In this document: piece after piece, positions 27,489 through 37,306 of the stretch
How the letters are laid out: each line of letters starts with the position of its first letter
How positions within the stretch are numbered: position 1 is the first letter of the stretch
Assembly: GCF_026625745.1 (NCBI RefSeq)
Contig: NZ_CP113061.1
Span: 868,001 to 932,000 of the forward strand
Length of the DNA: 64,000 nt
From: Asticcacaulis sp. SL142
GTDB lineage: Bacteria > Pseudomonadota > Alphaproteobacteria > Caulobacterales > Caulobacteraceae
Direction: 5' to 3'
The notes under the pieces: generated by a model
What the model was told of the DNA's origin: nothing
What the model saw: the letters and a program-made list of their open reading frames with translations, nothing else
Database searches by the model: none
Position numbers and translations under genes: made by a program

Positions 27489-28226
27489 TTACCGCCAGTC
27501 CCCGCATATGGCCTGATAAAGGGTAAGCGCGCTGATGGCGGCCGTATCCGCCCGCAATATCCGTGGCCCCAGATTGACCGCGACGGCGCGGGGCAAGGCT
27601 TTTAACGTGTCGCGTTCAACCTCATCAAATCCGCCCTCCGGCCCGATGAGTATGGCGGCAGGGCCAGTTATGTCTTTCAAGGCGGTAAGCATGGGTGGGA
27701 CCGAATTGCCGGCATGGGTGGAGTCTTCATCGCCATAAACCAGCGGGATATCAGCCTCATCCATAAGCCATTTTTCAAGTTTGACCGGCGCTAGAACCTG
27801 CGGCACATCAAGGCGTTCAGTCTGTTCGGCCGCTTCCTGCGCAATCACTTGCAAGCGGTTGACATTGGTGTGATCAGCGTTAGTTCGGCGTGTAATCAAT
27901 AGTTGAATTTGCGCCACACCGAGTTCGGTCGCTTTTTCGATAATGGTTTCCAGCCGCGCCCGCTTGACCAGCGCGATCAGCAGCACCGGGCCAGACGCAT
28001 CGGGCTGGGGCCTGATCTGCTCAACTAGTTCCAGATGACAGGCCTTCTTCGTCAGGGTGTGAATGCGCGTCCGCCATTCGCCGTCGATACCGTTGAAAAT
28101 AGCGACCTCATCCCCGACGCTGAGACGCATAACCGCGCCCAGATAACGGCTTTGGTCAATATTGAGCGGAATGACAAGCCCGGCGCTATAGGCCCCGTGC
28201 TGTTCCTGAATAAATAGTCGGATCAT
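27489..28226 (-). CDS. rsmE: 16S rRNA (uracil1498-N3)-methyltransferase
   Basis: RsmE methylates U1498 of 16S rRNA. The 245-residue SPOUT protein shows the family's carboxyl-terminal knot, ILIGPEGGFDEVERD and LGPRILRADTAAISALT. The N-terminal PUA-like part contains HLVRV-like MRLSVGDEVAIFNG. It is followed on the same strand by gshA, a pairing seen in other alphaproteobacteria. Confidence 0.93.
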   Translation of the reverse strand: MIRLFIQEQHGAYSAGLVIPLNIDQSRYLGAVMRLSVGDEVAIFNGIDGEWRTRIHTLTKKACHLELVEQIRPQPDASGPVLLIALVKRARLETIIEKATELGVAQIQLLITRRTNADHTNVNRLQVIAQEAAEQTERLDVPQVLAPVKLEKWLMDEADIPLVYGDEDSTHAGNSVPPMLTALKDITGPAAILIGPEGGFDEVERDTLKALPRAVAVNLGPRILRADTAAISALTLYQAICGDWR

Positions 28227-28243
28227 AGCCGGTATTTAGCGAT

Positions 28244-29149
28244 TTAAGGCGCGGGCTTCAATCGCGAAGTGATAAAGGCGTCAACTGCGGACGTATAGGC
28301 CCCCGGCATCCCCAAAGTCCTATTGATCTCTTCGTGAGTAAGGTTCTGCGGCAGGACGATCATGTCACCTCCGCCCTTAGTCACCTTGGCTTTAAACGCA
28401 TCGGCCTCGCCGCACGGTTTATCCTTACGCTGAGAGGAACAGACCACCATCATCGGTACGGCCTGCGGCGTCCACTGATCCATGGGCGACGCCTTAACCC
28501 AGTACGCCTTATCCGCGCCGAAGGCTTCGTCATAGAACCCCAGATGGCGGCGGCCCATGATCGCAGGCACGCTCATGACTGCGGAATCCAGCACCACCGT
28601 CCCGCGCCAGTTCGTGCCCACCATAGCGGGATTGGACGATAGCAAAGCGACTATGTGTGCCCCTGCGGAATGTCCCATCAATATGACCTGATCCGGATTG
28701 CCGCCAAATGACGGAGCGTTTGATTGGACATAACGCATAGCGGCGGCGACATCCTGCGCCTGCTCATAGGCCATGGCATCCGGTAGCAAGCGATAATTAA
28801 CGCTTATGAAAATATAGCCCTTACCCAGCCAGTATTTTAGTTTGTTTTCGATCAAACCGGTATTGGCTTTATCCCCGATTTTCCAGGCCCCGCCATGCAC
28901 CATGACGATCACAGGTGCCGATGTCACCTTCGCCGGAATATAGACATCCATAGCCTGCTGAGGGTGGTCGCCATACGACTTGGTCAGCTTGCGCGCCCCC
29001 GGTGAAATAGCCCCGACATCAATCACCTGGCTTTCCGCAGCCTTCTTGGCTTCCAGTCGCGCCTTGAGACGTTCCCGAACCGGACCTGCGTCTGCAACGC
29101 CCGCCAAAAAGGCCGCCACTATGGATAATATCCAAAATCTTTTCATCAT
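28244..29149 (-). CDS. Exported alpha/beta hydrolase (carboxylesterase-like)
   Basis: A protein of about 301 residues with an N-terminal signal peptide (MKRFWILSIVAAFLAG, cleavage after VADA). The hydrolase core has the oxyanion motif VHGGAWKIGD, the segment SVNYRLLPDA, and the nucleophile elbow GHSAGAH with the catalytic Ser. A late His in NLTHEEINR is the likely triad base. It belongs to the esterase/lipase group related to BD-FAE enzymes; the substrate is unknown. I used the first of two adjacent ATG codons; an open extension of 42 codons upstream would disrupt the signal peptide. It is 17 bases downstream of rsmE's start side but transcribed before it on the same strand. Confidence 0.83.
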   Translation of the reverse strand: MMKRFWILSIVAAFLAGVADAGPVRERLKARLEAKKAAESQVIDVGAISPGARKLTKSYGDHPQQAMDVYIPAKVTSAPVIVMVHGGAWKIGDKANTGLIENKLKYWLGKGYIFISVNYRLLPDAMAYEQAQDVAAAMRYVQSNAPSFGGNPDQVILMGHSAGAHIVALLSSNPAMVGTNWRGTVVLDSAVMSVPAIMGRRHLGFYDEAFGADKAYWVKASPMDQWTPQAVPMMVVCSSQRKDKPCGEADAFKAKVTKGGGDMIVLPQNLTHEEINRTLGMPGAYTSAVDAFITSRLKPAP

Positions 29150-29312
29150 CAGGCCCGTATTGGTGATTTCTGAGATATTCCGGTAAAAATTCAGGGTTAA
29201 GGTTTTTAAGCTCACCTTCAAATTACCATTGATATTATCACGGAAATTTGAATAGATAGCGACAGCAAAAGGCAAGGTTCAGGCCCTTGCCGCTTTGGGG
29301 GTAGAGTTTGCA

Positions 29313-29483
29313 ATGAAACTGACGGCGACCACGCTACTGCTATGCCTGCTATCGGCGGCGCTGGTGATCGGCAGCCTGTTCGGCTACGCCCGCCCCCTGC
29401 CCTTTTTAAGTGAGCATAAATACTGGCTAATGAGCGGTGGCTGGGCCGTGCTGTTTCTGGGGTTTGTATTCAAAGGCGAGTGA
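29313..29483 (+). CDS. Small membrane protein, 56 residues, unknown function
   Basis: A short gene with a GGGGGTAG ribosome binding site about eight bases before its ATG. The product has two hydrophobic segments (about 4-24 and 39-53) separated by RPLPFLSEHKYW, which predicts a two-helix inner-membrane protein. The TTG six codons upstream is a less likely start. It points away from the hydrolase gene and converges with the oxidoreductase gene, with stops nine bases apart. No homology recognised. Confidence 0.6.
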   Translation: MKLTATTLLLCLLSAALVIGSLFGYARPLPFLSEHKYWLMSGGWAVLFLGFVFKGE

Positions 29484-29491
29484 GGATTGGG

Positions 29492-30430
29492 TTAAGGCTC
29501 AACCGCCTCATCGATCGCCAACGCCACCTGCAGCGCCTTAAGGGCTTCTTCGCCAGTCGCCAGAGGTTTGGCCCGCTCCCCGCGCACCGTATCCAGAAAC
29601 CGGAACACGCTGGTGCCGAGCGGATCTTTGGCAATTTCAGCTTCGGCAAAATCAGCATTCAGGGCAAATGGCGTAGTGTTCTCGAACTTACGGGTCAGAA
29701 AATCAATATTGACCTCCCCGCTGGGGTAGACCAGCCGCATGGTACGTTCGCGGGCCTCGGCCATGCGCGAAGCTTTGAATATCGCCACAAACCCATCGTC
29801 AAATTTAACCTCAGCCGTCATCTCATCAGCACCGGTCGCTTTATAACCTTCCGCCTTACGATAGCGGGCGGCGGCTTCAACACCACCGGCCTCCCCGTGC
29901 GCTAAACTCAAACCCAGATCTAGGTCGTGGATCATCAGATCCAGCACCACCGACACATCCAGATTACGGGTGCTGACCGTGCCATTGCGAACCGCCTCAA
30001 GGCTTAACGGGGCTTCGGGCACATCATAAAGGCCCATAGCCTCAAATACCGCCCGTTCCTGATGGCCGCAGGCCAGCACAAGGTTTTTGGAGGCGGCCAG
30101 CGACACCATCGCTTCACCATCATCAACATTGATAGCCAGTGGCTTTTCGACATAGACATGCACCCCGGCCTCAAGCGCCTTAAGCGCCACCTGCGCATGG
30201 GCAAAGGCGGGCGTGGCAATGGTGATCACATCAAGCTGCGCCAGAAACGCGTCCAGTTCATCACCGCCAAAAGCCTCACATCCCTGCACCTCCGCCAAAG
30301 CCTGCGCGCGCGACTTATCGAGGTCATATATGCCCACAAATTCAATATGGCCAGCTTGCTTATACTTACCGCTGTGATAACCGCCGAAAACACCGGCACC
30401 GGCCACACCGGCCTTTAAAATTCTGGACAT
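29492..30430 (-). CDS. Gfo/Idh/MocA family oxidoreductase
   Basis: A 312-residue NAD(P)-dependent sugar or cyclitol dehydrogenase-like protein. The N-terminal Rossmann fold shows AGVAGAGVFGGYHSGKY, the TPAFAH segment follows, and the catalytic lysine lies in the conserved EKP of VYVEKPLA. The C-terminal alpha/beta domain contains DLMIHDLDLGLSL, where the His matches the family active site. The exact substrate cannot be inferred. In some bacteria such proteins accompany lipid A or UDP-GlcNAc-derived sugar synthesis, but no such cluster is seen here. Confidence 0.88.
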   Translation of the reverse strand: MSRILKAGVAGAGVFGGYHSGKYKQAGHIEFVGIYDLDKSRAQALAEVQGCEAFGGDELDAFLAQLDVITIATPAFAHAQVALKALEAGVHVYVEKPLAINVDDGEAMVSLAASKNLVLACGHQERAVFEAMGLYDVPEAPLSLEAVRNGTVSTRNLDVSVVLDLMIHDLDLGLSLAHGEAGGVEAAARYRKAEGYKATGADEMTAEVKFDDGFVAIFKASRMAEARERTMRLVYPSGEVNIDFLTRKFENTTPFALNADFAEAEIAKDPLGTSVFRFLDTVRGERAKPLATGEEALKALQVALAIDEAVEP

Positions 30431-30626
30431 AAATTACCTCGCAGGCCTTAACCGTTCGGTTTTTTACACAGGTTCATCCACGGATTGGAAACACATTTTG
30501 CGTGAGGGCGGCACAAATTCACAATTATGGGCTTTTTCCCCCTCCTTCATCAGGCTACAAGCGTCGCCTTGAATTCAAGGCGCAGATCAAATGCGCCATT
30601 CCCAAGACTTCCGCAGGAGTAAACGC

Positions 30627-31544
30627 GTGTCCCGACTGTTTGGCGCCTATGTGATTTTGAGCTGGAGCGCAGCCGAAGGTAAAAAGACCGGCGAATCCTC
30701 GGTATGGATCGGCGTCATGAAACGCGACGTGCGCTTTCGTCTGTCCTATGAGGCCCACAATCCAGCCACGCGTCAGGCTGCCATTGAACTGCTCAAAACT
30801 ATTCTGGTCGACCTGCATAAGCGCGGCGACCGTATTTTCTTAGGGGTTGATTTTGGTCTGGGCCTGCCGCGCGGCACGTCTGAGCGCCTGAAACTGGAGG
30901 GCACGCCCTGGCAGGCCATCTGGAAGTTTCTGGCGCAAAATATTGTCGATAAGGCCGACAACACCAATAACCGCTTTGCCGTCGCGGCCAAGATCAACCG
31001 CCTGATGACGGATGAAGCTTACCCGTTCTGGGGCGCGCCGAAATCAGCCGCGCAACGGTGGCTGTCGACGCTTAAACCCGACTCGTTTGGTGATTTCCCG
31101 GAATATCGACTGACCGAAGCGGCAACCCACGCACTGAAACCCAAAACCCTGCACGCCAAGAGCCAGTGGCAGATGCACGGCGCAGGCACCGGCGGAGGTC
31201 AGACCTTCTTAGGGGTTCCAGCGCTTAAAGCGCTGGTCGAGTCTCTGGGTGACAGTGCGAAATTATGGCCGGTTGAGACCGGCTTTGGCAAGCTGAGCGA
31301 GAGCGATCTGGAAGGCGTGTCTACCGTCATCGCCGAAGTCTATCCGCCCCTGTTTAAGGGCGAGGCGGAACCGGCTGAGGTCAAGGACGCCACCGCCACC
31401 CGCCTGACCGCGCAGGCTATTGCTGAGGTTGATGACAAGAGCGAACTGGGCGCGTGGTTTGCCGCACCTGCGGGCTTAAGCGAAGCCGAGCAGGCCATCG
31501 CCGCCACCGAAGAAGGCTGGATGTTCGGGCTGACCAAAGCCTAG
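30627..31544 (+). CDS. Conserved protein of unknown function with N-terminal LSWSAA motif
   Basis: A 305-residue soluble protein. It opens with FGAYVILSWSAAEGKKTGE, then VWIGVMKRDVRFRLSYEAHNP and FLGVDFGLGLPRGTSERL, an arrangement that looks like an RNase H-like or actin-like strand pattern with Asp in VDFGLG. I recall similar alphaproteobacterial proteins carrying unsupported names such as CbiG or molybdopterin-guanine dinucleotide synthesis, and I do not adopt these. I chose the GTG start because AGGAG sits seven bases upstream; an ATG 12 codons earlier lacks a site. No conserved neighbours hint at function; the flanking genes are convergent (MATE) and divergent (oxidoreductase). Confidence 0.75.
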   Translation: MSRLFGAYVILSWSAAEGKKTGESSVWIGVMKRDVRFRLSYEAHNPATRQAAIELLKTILVDLHKRGDRIFLGVDFGLGLPRGTSERLKLEGTPWQAIWKFLAQNIVDKADNTNNRFAVAAKINRLMTDEAYPFWGAPKSAAQRWLSTLKPDSFGDFPEYRLTEAATHALKPKTLHAKSQWQMHGAGTGGGQTFLGVPALKALVESLGDSAKLWPVETGFGKLSESDLEGVSTVIAEVYPPLFKGEAEPAEVKDATATRLTAQAIAEVDDKSELGAWFAAPAGLSEAEQAIAATEEGWMFGLTKA

Positions 31545-31551
31545 TTCAGGT

Positions 31552-32928
31552 TCAGACCGCTGGCAGGGCGACCTGCCGGTGATCCAGCCAGATAAACCGC
31601 CCGACCAGAAAACTACCGGACATCAGGCTGGCGATAATGACGGCGTAGATCAGACCCGGCACACCTAAGCCCATTATTTGGGTGAACAAAAACCCAAGTG
31701 GTAACATGACCGCACCGTAGGATATGTAGTGCAACACGGTTGGCGTAACCACGTCACGCCGCGCCCGCAGGGCCTGAGCCGCCACGACCTGCACCCCATC
31801 AGGTATAAAGAACCCGCACGCCAGCAGAAGGCACGCCTGAACGCCCGCAATCAGGGCCGGATCAGACGTATACCCCGGCGCCATAGCCCCAGAGAACAGC
31901 AACACGCCGACGACGACCAGCACCATAAATGCGCCCGCCGCCGTGAAGCTGACGCGGCCCATGCGTCGGATAGCATCGCGGTCGCGCGCGCCGAAAGCTC
32001 TGCCCACCAGCACCGAGCAACCGACCGCCAGCCCCATTGGGACCATGAACACCAGTGAGGCAAAATTGAGCACTATGGCCCATTGGGCGACCGCGACTTC
32101 GGATATGCGTCCGGCGAAAAAGGTCATGCCCGCAAAGGCAGTGACTTCGATAAAATAGGATGCGCCCGCGGCGTAGCCGACATGGCGCTGCTCTCTGGCC
32201 GCCGCCGGATCAGGGGCGTGTTTGCGCAATATGCCGTAGTCACGCGCCTGCGGCAGGCGCAAGACATAGATCAGCATCAGAACCATGATGAATATGCGCG
32301 CAATAAAGGTTGAGACCGCCGCCCCCATCGCGCCGTCAAAGGCCTCAAGACCCTCAACCTGCCCCGGCACCAGCAGGATCAGAAGCGCCACATTGAGCAC
32401 GTTGCCTGCCATGTTCATGTACATGGTCTGGCGTGTCTTGCCCAAGGCCTCTAAGAACTCAGAACAACCGATGGACACCATATAAAAGGGCATCGAAATG
32501 GCAAACAAAATCAGCGGATTGCGCGCCCCTTCTGCCAGAGATTGCGTCACCGTATGATCGAGCAGATACGGCCCCGCCAGCAGTAGCAAGAACATAGACC
32601 CCAGCCCTAAAGCCAGTGCATAGCTCATCCCACGCTGAAAGACCGCACCAATCCGGCCCGTTTCGCCTGCGCCCAGATAGTGGGAGGTTTTGACCTGTAA
32701 ACCGACCAAAAGCCCGATAGACGTCACCAGAAATATGCTGGTCGGCGCCCAGGCCATCGAATGGTAACCCAGCTCCTTAGAGGAATAATGGCCAACAATC
32801 ACCGTATCGGCCAGCCCCATCAGCATGATCGACAGGCGCGAAATCACCACCGGCCACGCCAGAGTGTAAAGCTCAGTGAAGGCCGCTTTATAGGAATGGA
32901 AGGTTGGTGTCGGCAGAAACGGTTTCAT
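31552..32928 (-). CDS. MATE family efflux transporter
   Basis: A 458-residue membrane protein with about 12 hydrophobic helices in two homologous halves, typical of the multidrug and toxin extrusion (NorM-type) family. Characteristic pieces include PVVISRLSIMLMGLADTVIVG near the amino terminus, where the Asp is conserved, and the matching MVPMGLAVGCSVLVGRAFGA in the second half. It would couple export of cationic compounds to Na+ or H+ entry. It converges with the unknown-function gene and is separated from the DAHP synthase by a terminator. Confidence 0.92.
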   Translation of the reverse strand: MKPFLPTPTFHSYKAAFTELYTLAWPVVISRLSIMLMGLADTVIVGHYSSKELGYHSMAWAPTSIFLVTSIGLLVGLQVKTSHYLGAGETGRIGAVFQRGMSYALALGLGSMFLLLLAGPYLLDHTVTQSLAEGARNPLILFAISMPFYMVSIGCSEFLEALGKTRQTMYMNMAGNVLNVALLILLVPGQVEGLEAFDGAMGAAVSTFIARIFIMVLMLIYVLRLPQARDYGILRKHAPDPAAAREQRHVGYAAGASYFIEVTAFAGMTFFAGRISEVAVAQWAIVLNFASLVFMVPMGLAVGCSVLVGRAFGARDRDAIRRMGRVSFTAAGAFMVLVVVGVLLFSGAMAPGYTSDPALIAGVQACLLLACGFFIPDGVQVVAAQALRARRDVVTPTVLHYISYGAVMLPLGFLFTQIMGLGVPGLIYAVIIASLMSGSFLVGRFIWLDHRQVALPAV

Positions 32929-33008
32929 GCCGCGCTCATAGCCGAGTTTGCCACCCGCATCAATTGACGGCGAGACGGTTACTGTCAGGAACTGTCATCA
33001 GGCATGAA

Positions 33009-33036
33009 AAAAAGGACGGCGTGAGCCGTCCTTTTC
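33009..33036. terminator. Terminator after the DAHP synthase gene
   Basis: A perfect 11-bp stem AAAAGGACGGC / GCCGTCCTTTT with a four-base loop. On the minus strand it ends in a run of seven T, so it should stop DAHP synthase transcripts; it also has TTTT on the plus strand. Confidence 0.9.
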
Positions 33037-33055
33037 ACATTAATCACCAAGGCTA

Positions 33056-34444
33056 TCAGGCGGCCTTAGCGGCCTTTTGCTTGAGGCTGTGCATCCGCTC
33101 GGCCACCAGGAACGACAACTCCAACGCCTGATCGGCATTGAGACGCGGGTCGCAGTGCGTGTGGTAGCGGTCGCCCAGATCTTCTTCCGACAGGGCAAAA
33201 GCACCACCGGTACATTCGGTGACGTTCTGACCGGTCATTTCAAGATGCAGACCGCCGGGGTGAACGCCCTCAGCCGCCGCCACATCGATGAAGGAGCGGA
33301 CTTCCGACAGAATGCGATCAAATGGACGGGTCTTATAGCCATTATTGGCCTTCACGACATTGCCGTGCATCGGGTCAATCGACCAGACCACCGGCACGCC
33401 GTGGGCCTTGGTGGCCGCCATCAGGCGCGGCAGACGATCACCGACCTTATCCGAACCAAAGCGGCCAATAAGCGTCAGACGGCCCGGAATGGCTTCGGGG
33501 TTGAGGGTATCGATCAACCGCTTAAGGTCATCAGGCTCTAAGGTCGGGCCACATTTGACGCCGATCGGGTTCTTGATGCCCTTCATGTAGTGCACATGGG
33601 CGCCGTCCAGTTGACGGGTGCGCTCACCAATCCACAGCATATGGGCCGAGGTGTCGTACCAGTCACCGGAGGTCGAATCCACCCGCGTCATCGCCTGCTC
33701 ATAGTTGAGCAGCAAGGCTTCGTGCGAGGTGAAGAAATCGACCTGACGGATTTCCTGCGCCTTTTCAGACGTAATGCCGATGGCCGACATGAACGACAGG
33801 GTTTCACTGATTTTATCGGCCAGTTCGCGGTAACGCTCGCCCTGCGGAGACCCCGAAACAAAGCCCAATGTCCACTTATGGATATTATAGAGATCGGCAT
33901 AGCCGCCCGTTGCAAAGGCGCGCAGCAGGTTAAGGGTCGCCGACGACTGATGGTACGCCTTTAACAATCTTTGTGGATCAGGCAGACGCGCTTCTGGGGT
34001 GAACTCCATGCCATTGATGTTGTCACCACGGTAAGACTGCAAGGTCACATCGCCAATGGTTTCCACCGATGATGAGCGCGGCTTACCAAACTGACCGGCA
34101 ATACGCCCGAGTTTAACCACCGGCTTACCACCGGCAAAGGTCAGCACGACCGCCATTTGCAGGATAAGCCGGAAGGTATCGCGGATATTATCGGCGGAAA
34201 ACTCCTTAAAGCTTTCGGCGCAATCGCCGCCTTGCAGCAGGAAGGCTTCACCGGCGGCGACCTTACCCAGATGCGAGGTCAGACGACGAGCCTCACCGGC
34301 AAACACCAGCGGCGGCAGGGTGCTGAGTTCGGCCTCAACAGCCGAAAGTGCGGCCTGATCCGGGTAGTCGTCCGGAATGTGAAGGGCGGGATGCGACCGC
34401 CAGCTTTGGGGAGACCAGTTCTTTACCATATCCAACACTTTCAT
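33056..34444 (-). CDS. Class II 3-deoxy-7-phosphoheptulonate (DAHP) synthase
   Basis: The 462-residue enzyme condenses phosphoenolpyruvate with erythrose 4-phosphate, the first step of the shikimate pathway. It is the plant-type (AroAII) class, with [18 protein letters not shown]-like amino-terminal sequence, [11 protein letters not shown] holding the metal-binding Cys, [14 protein letters not shown], and WSIDPMHGN with the metal ligand His. The chosen start has a GAGGGG ribosome binding site. It stands alone between two terminators and a 155-base upstream gap. Confidence 0.95.
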   Translation of the reverse strand: MKVLDMVKNWSPQSWRSHPALHIPDDYPDQAALSAVEAELSTLPPLVFAGEARRLTSHLGKVAAGEAFLLQGGDCAESFKEFSADNIRDTFRLILQMAVVLTFAGGKPVVKLGRIAGQFGKPRSSSVETIGDVTLQSYRGDNINGMEFTPEARLPDPQRLLKAYHQSSATLNLLRAFATGGYADLYNIHKWTLGFVSGSPQGERYRELADKISETLSFMSAIGITSEKAQEIRQVDFFTSHEALLLNYEQAMTRVDSTSGDWYDTSAHMLWIGERTRQLDGAHVHYMKGIKNPIGVKCGPTLEPDDLKRLIDTLNPEAIPGRLTLIGRFGSDKVGDRLPRLMAATKAHGVPVVWSIDPMHGNVVKANNGYKTRPFDRILSEVRSFIDVAAAEGVHPGGLHLEMTGQNVTECTGGAFALSEEDLGDRYHTHCDPRLNADQALELSFLVAERMHSLKQKAAKAA

Positions 34445-34492
34445 GAAAATGCGCCCCTCGCGGCGAACCTTTTCATTTGTATTACGCTTAAA

Positions 34493-34520
34493 GAAAAAAT
34501 ATCCGGCGTCATGCCGGATG
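34493..34520 (-). terminator. Terminator downstream of the O-antigen ligase-like gene
   Basis: On the minus strand ATCCGGC / GCCGGAT form a 7-bp stem with a five-base loop, followed by ATTTTTTC. It lies about 80 bases past the stop of the O-antigen ligase-like gene and about 50 bases before the DAHP synthase start. Confidence 0.75.
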
Positions 34521-34599
34521 TTGTGTGAGAATTGCCGTATCCGTCTTTATGTATAACATCCGAACTTTAGCGAAGCAAATGTTCAGTAAAGTCAAATGT

Positions 34600-35928
34600 T
34601 TATAGTTTATTTTGATACATTATCACCTGTAACGACGCTTTTTGCGCCATCAGGGCAATAAATACCGACATAGCTGCCAGTGCCAGAAACCACTCCTGCC
34701 ACAAGCCAAAGCTTAGAAAAGCAAAGACAAAAAACGCCGTCATCGTGGCCAGCATATAGGGTTTAGGGTCGGTCCATAACAGGTGATCCGGGCTGATTAT
34801 TTGCGCATCAGGCGCCTTACCCACACGGCGGATGCTGACCAGCCACAGAACCGCGACCAGTACCAGCCCGACATAGCCCAGTTCAAGGGCCGCCTGAACC
34901 GGCATATTATGGGGATGAAGCGGAATGTGCGGGCTAAACATCCGGCTGGTATCAAAGCCCCAGCCCATCAGCGGCTTTTCAAACAGACGGTTGGCGGCAT
35001 ATTCCCAGATTTCAACTCGCGCCAGCCACGACGGCGGCAAATTACCTTTCAAGGCGATGAGCCAGCCCTGCTCATGGGCAAACTTGATCAACAGTGGGAA
35101 GCCTAAAATCACGCCATAGACCATAATGGCAATGTATTTTTCGATGCCAACACCGCGCAGGGTTGACCACCGGCGGGCGACAAAAAAGATAATAACAGAC
35201 GCCACCAGCGCCAGGGTCGGCGCATTAGCTCCGGTAAAAAACGGGGCAATGGCGACCGAAGCCGTCAGTAAAACGCGCGGCAGATTGGCACCCGTCTGGT
35301 TGAAATAGAGCATCATTGGCCAGTAGATCATCATCAGGCCATAGCTCATCAACGATATTTTGACGACCGCCAGATCAGGCCGGATCGGCATACCCAAGGC
35401 TTCGGCCAGCGCCATATAAACCCGCGCCTGCGTTAAGGCTTCAAATAGCGCCAGTCCCGCCAGAAACAAGGCCCCCCATGTGAACCCCTTCATCAGATTT
35501 TGAGCATCGGGAAGGGACAGCCTAAACCCGGCAATCACCACCGGCACATAACAGACGGCCTGCAAACACGCCTTAAGCCAGACCAGCTTTTCATAGGTTT
35601 CATAGTCCGAAAAGTCTGCCCCTTCGGGCACCGACGCGCGATATAATATCCACATCAGAGCCAGCCCAAGGGCGATCACAGGCCCAAGGATCACCCCGGC
35701 ATGTCGCCACATCCCGATGCATAGCAAACCCGCAAAGGTCGCCGGCAGGATATAACCCAAAGGCGACGCAAAGGTGCATAACAGAAATAGAAGCAGCATC
35801 CCTGTGAACACGATACGCATATAAAGGCTGGCTTTCAGGCCCGTTACAGCCCCTGATACAGACGCCGACTCAGCCGGAGCCATGCTGCGCAACTCCATAT
35901 CAATGGGGGTCAGGGCCTGTAACTTCAT
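34600..35928 (-). CDS. O-antigen ligase/Wzy family membrane protein
   Basis: A 442-residue integral membrane protein with about 10-12 hydrophobic helices. The Wzy_C/WaaL signature is visible in the long periplasmic loop, with WGFDTSRMFSP followed by PLHPHNMPVQAALELGYVG; the His and Glu-Gly pattern is diagnostic. Such proteins attach or polymerise undecaprenyl-linked glycans; this one could be an O-antigen ligase, a Wzy polymerase or a related oligosaccharyltransferase. No polysaccharide cluster lies around it, so the glycan is unknown. It begins four bases after glutathione reductase and may share its transcript. Confidence 0.83.
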   Translation of the reverse strand: MKLQALTPIDMELRSMAPAESASVSGAVTGLKASLYMRIVFTGMLLLFLLCTFASPLGYILPATFAGLLCIGMWRHAGVILGPVIALGLALMWILYRASVPEGADFSDYETYEKLVWLKACLQAVCYVPVVIAGFRLSLPDAQNLMKGFTWGALFLAGLALFEALTQARVYMALAEALGMPIRPDLAVVKISLMSYGLMMIYWPMMLYFNQTGANLPRVLLTASVAIAPFFTGANAPTLALVASVIIFFVARRWSTLRGVGIEKYIAIMVYGVILGFPLLIKFAHEQGWLIALKGNLPPSWLARVEIWEYAANRLFEKPLMGWGFDTSRMFSPHIPLHPHNMPVQAALELGYVGLVLVAVLWLVSIRRVGKAPDAQIISPDHLLWTDPKPYMLATMTAFFVFAFLSFGLWQEWFLALAAMSVFIALMAQKASLQVIMYQNKL

Positions 35929-35932
35929 CCGG

Positions 35933-37306
35933 TCAGACCCGTTTATCCTTTAAGGTCACAAATTCCTCCGCGGCCGTGGGATGGACCGCGCACGTCGCAT
36001 CCCACTGCGACTTGGTCAGGCGCGCCTTGACGGCAATACCGGCCATCTGAATGATTTCGGCAGAATCGACGCCGACCATGTGGCATCCTAACACCACATC
36101 CGAGCCTTGCTCAACGATCAGTTTCATCAGGACGCGGGTTTCACCGCCGATGAAGGTCGTTTTCATAGCCCTGAAACGGGTGGTGTAGACATCGAACTTT
36201 ATGCCCGCTTCGATCGCCTGCTGTTCGCTTAGGCCAACTGTGCCGATCTGCGGCTGAGAAAAGACCGCGGTCGGGATATTTTCGTAATCATAGGTCGTTG
36301 GGTTGTTCTTGAACGCGGTTTCAACAAAGGCCACGGCTTCGCGGATCGCCACCGGCGTCAAATTCATGCGGTTGGTAACGTCGCCTACCGCCCAGATATG
36401 ATCGACGCAGGTGCGCGAATAGTTATCGACCTTAATGGCCCCATGCACTTCGATCTCACAGCCCGCAGCCTCAAGATTAAGCCCCTCGGTCTTGGGCTTG
36501 CGACCGGAGGCATAGAGCACCTGATCGGCCATCAGCTCTATGTCCGTATTCAGATGCACGCGGATACCATCTGGCGTTTTCTCAAGCTTTACCGGATCGG
36601 CGCGGGTCAGGATTTTGATGCCGCGCGCCTGCATTTCCATCGCCAGATGGTCGCGCACCTCATCATCAAAGCCGCGCAGGATCTGCTCGCCGCGATAGAC
36701 CAGGGTGACATCGACCCCAAGACCGTTCAGCACGCCCGCAAATTCGACCGAAATATAGCCGCCGCCGACAATGATCACCGATTTGAGCATTTCAGGCAAA
36801 TTGAAGACTTCGTTGGAGGAAATCGCATACTCCTGAACGCCCTCAATATGGCGCGGCAGGAACGGCCAGCCACCGACGGCGATCAGGATGGTTTTCGCCG
36901 TCACCTCATAGGGGGCCGAGCCGTCGCTGGGGGTCAGGGTCAGGGTATGCGGGTCTTTGAAGGCGGCGTGGGCAGCGATGATTTCGACACCATTGCGGGT
37001 CAGGTTACCGGTATAGGCTTGCGACAGGCGGGTCAGTTCTTTTTCGTTTGAGGCTTTGAAGGCATCCCAATCAAAGGCCGCCTCACCAATGTCCCACCCA
37101 AAGCCACGGGCATATTTGAGTTGTTCCGGCACTTCTGAGGCGTAGACCATGAATTTCTTGGGCACACAGCCGCGCAGGACGCAGGTGCCGCCGGGCCGGT
37201 CTTCTTCGGCAATCGCGACCTTAAGGCCCAGATTGGCCGACAGGCGGGCCGCGCGCACCCCACCGGAGCCTGCGCCGATCACAAACAAATCATAGTCGTA
37301 AGTCAT
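35933..37306 (-). CDS. gor: Glutathione-disulfide reductase
   Basis: A 457-residue FAD/NADPH pyridine nucleotide-disulfide oxidoreductase that regenerates reduced glutathione. The FAD-binding GAGSGG is at 11-16, the redox-active disulfide is Cys42/Cys47 in GGTCVLRGCVPKK, and the NADPH fold GGGYISVEFAG follows in the middle. The C-terminal catalytic motif is HPTAAEEFVTL. It overlaps the upstream small gene by four bases (ATGA), so the two are translationally coupled, in an operon running from rpiA. Confidence 0.95.
   Translation of the reverse strand: MTYDYDLFVIGAGSGGVRAARLSANLGLKVAIAEEDRPGGTCVLRGCVPKKFMVYASEVPEQLKYARGFGWDIGEAAFDWDAFKASNEKELTRLSQAYTGNLTRNGVEIIAAHAAFKDPHTLTLTPSDGSAPYEVTAKTILIAVGGWPFLPRHIEGVQEYAISSNEVFNLPEMLKSVIIVGGGYISVEFAGVLNGLGVDVTLVYRGEQILRGFDDEVRDHLAMEMQARGIKILTRADPVKLEKTPDGIRVHLNTDIELMADQVLYASGRKPKTEGLNLEAAGCEIEVHGAIKVDNYSRTCVDHIWAVGDVTNRMNLTPVAIREAVAFVETAFKNNPTTYDYENIPTAVFSQPQIGTVGLSEQQAIEAGIKFDVYTTRFRAMKTTFIGGETRVLMKLIVEQGSDVVLGCHMVGVDSAEIIQMAGIAVKARLTKSQWDATCAVHPTAAEEFVTLKDKRV

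Noticed and set aside
27381-27605. Plus-strand frame with CMNCGQGSIKRKNLKCP, suggesting a zinc ribbon
   Set aside because: Half of it is antisense to rsmE, there is no ribosome binding site, and the cysteine spacing is not repeated in any recognised family.
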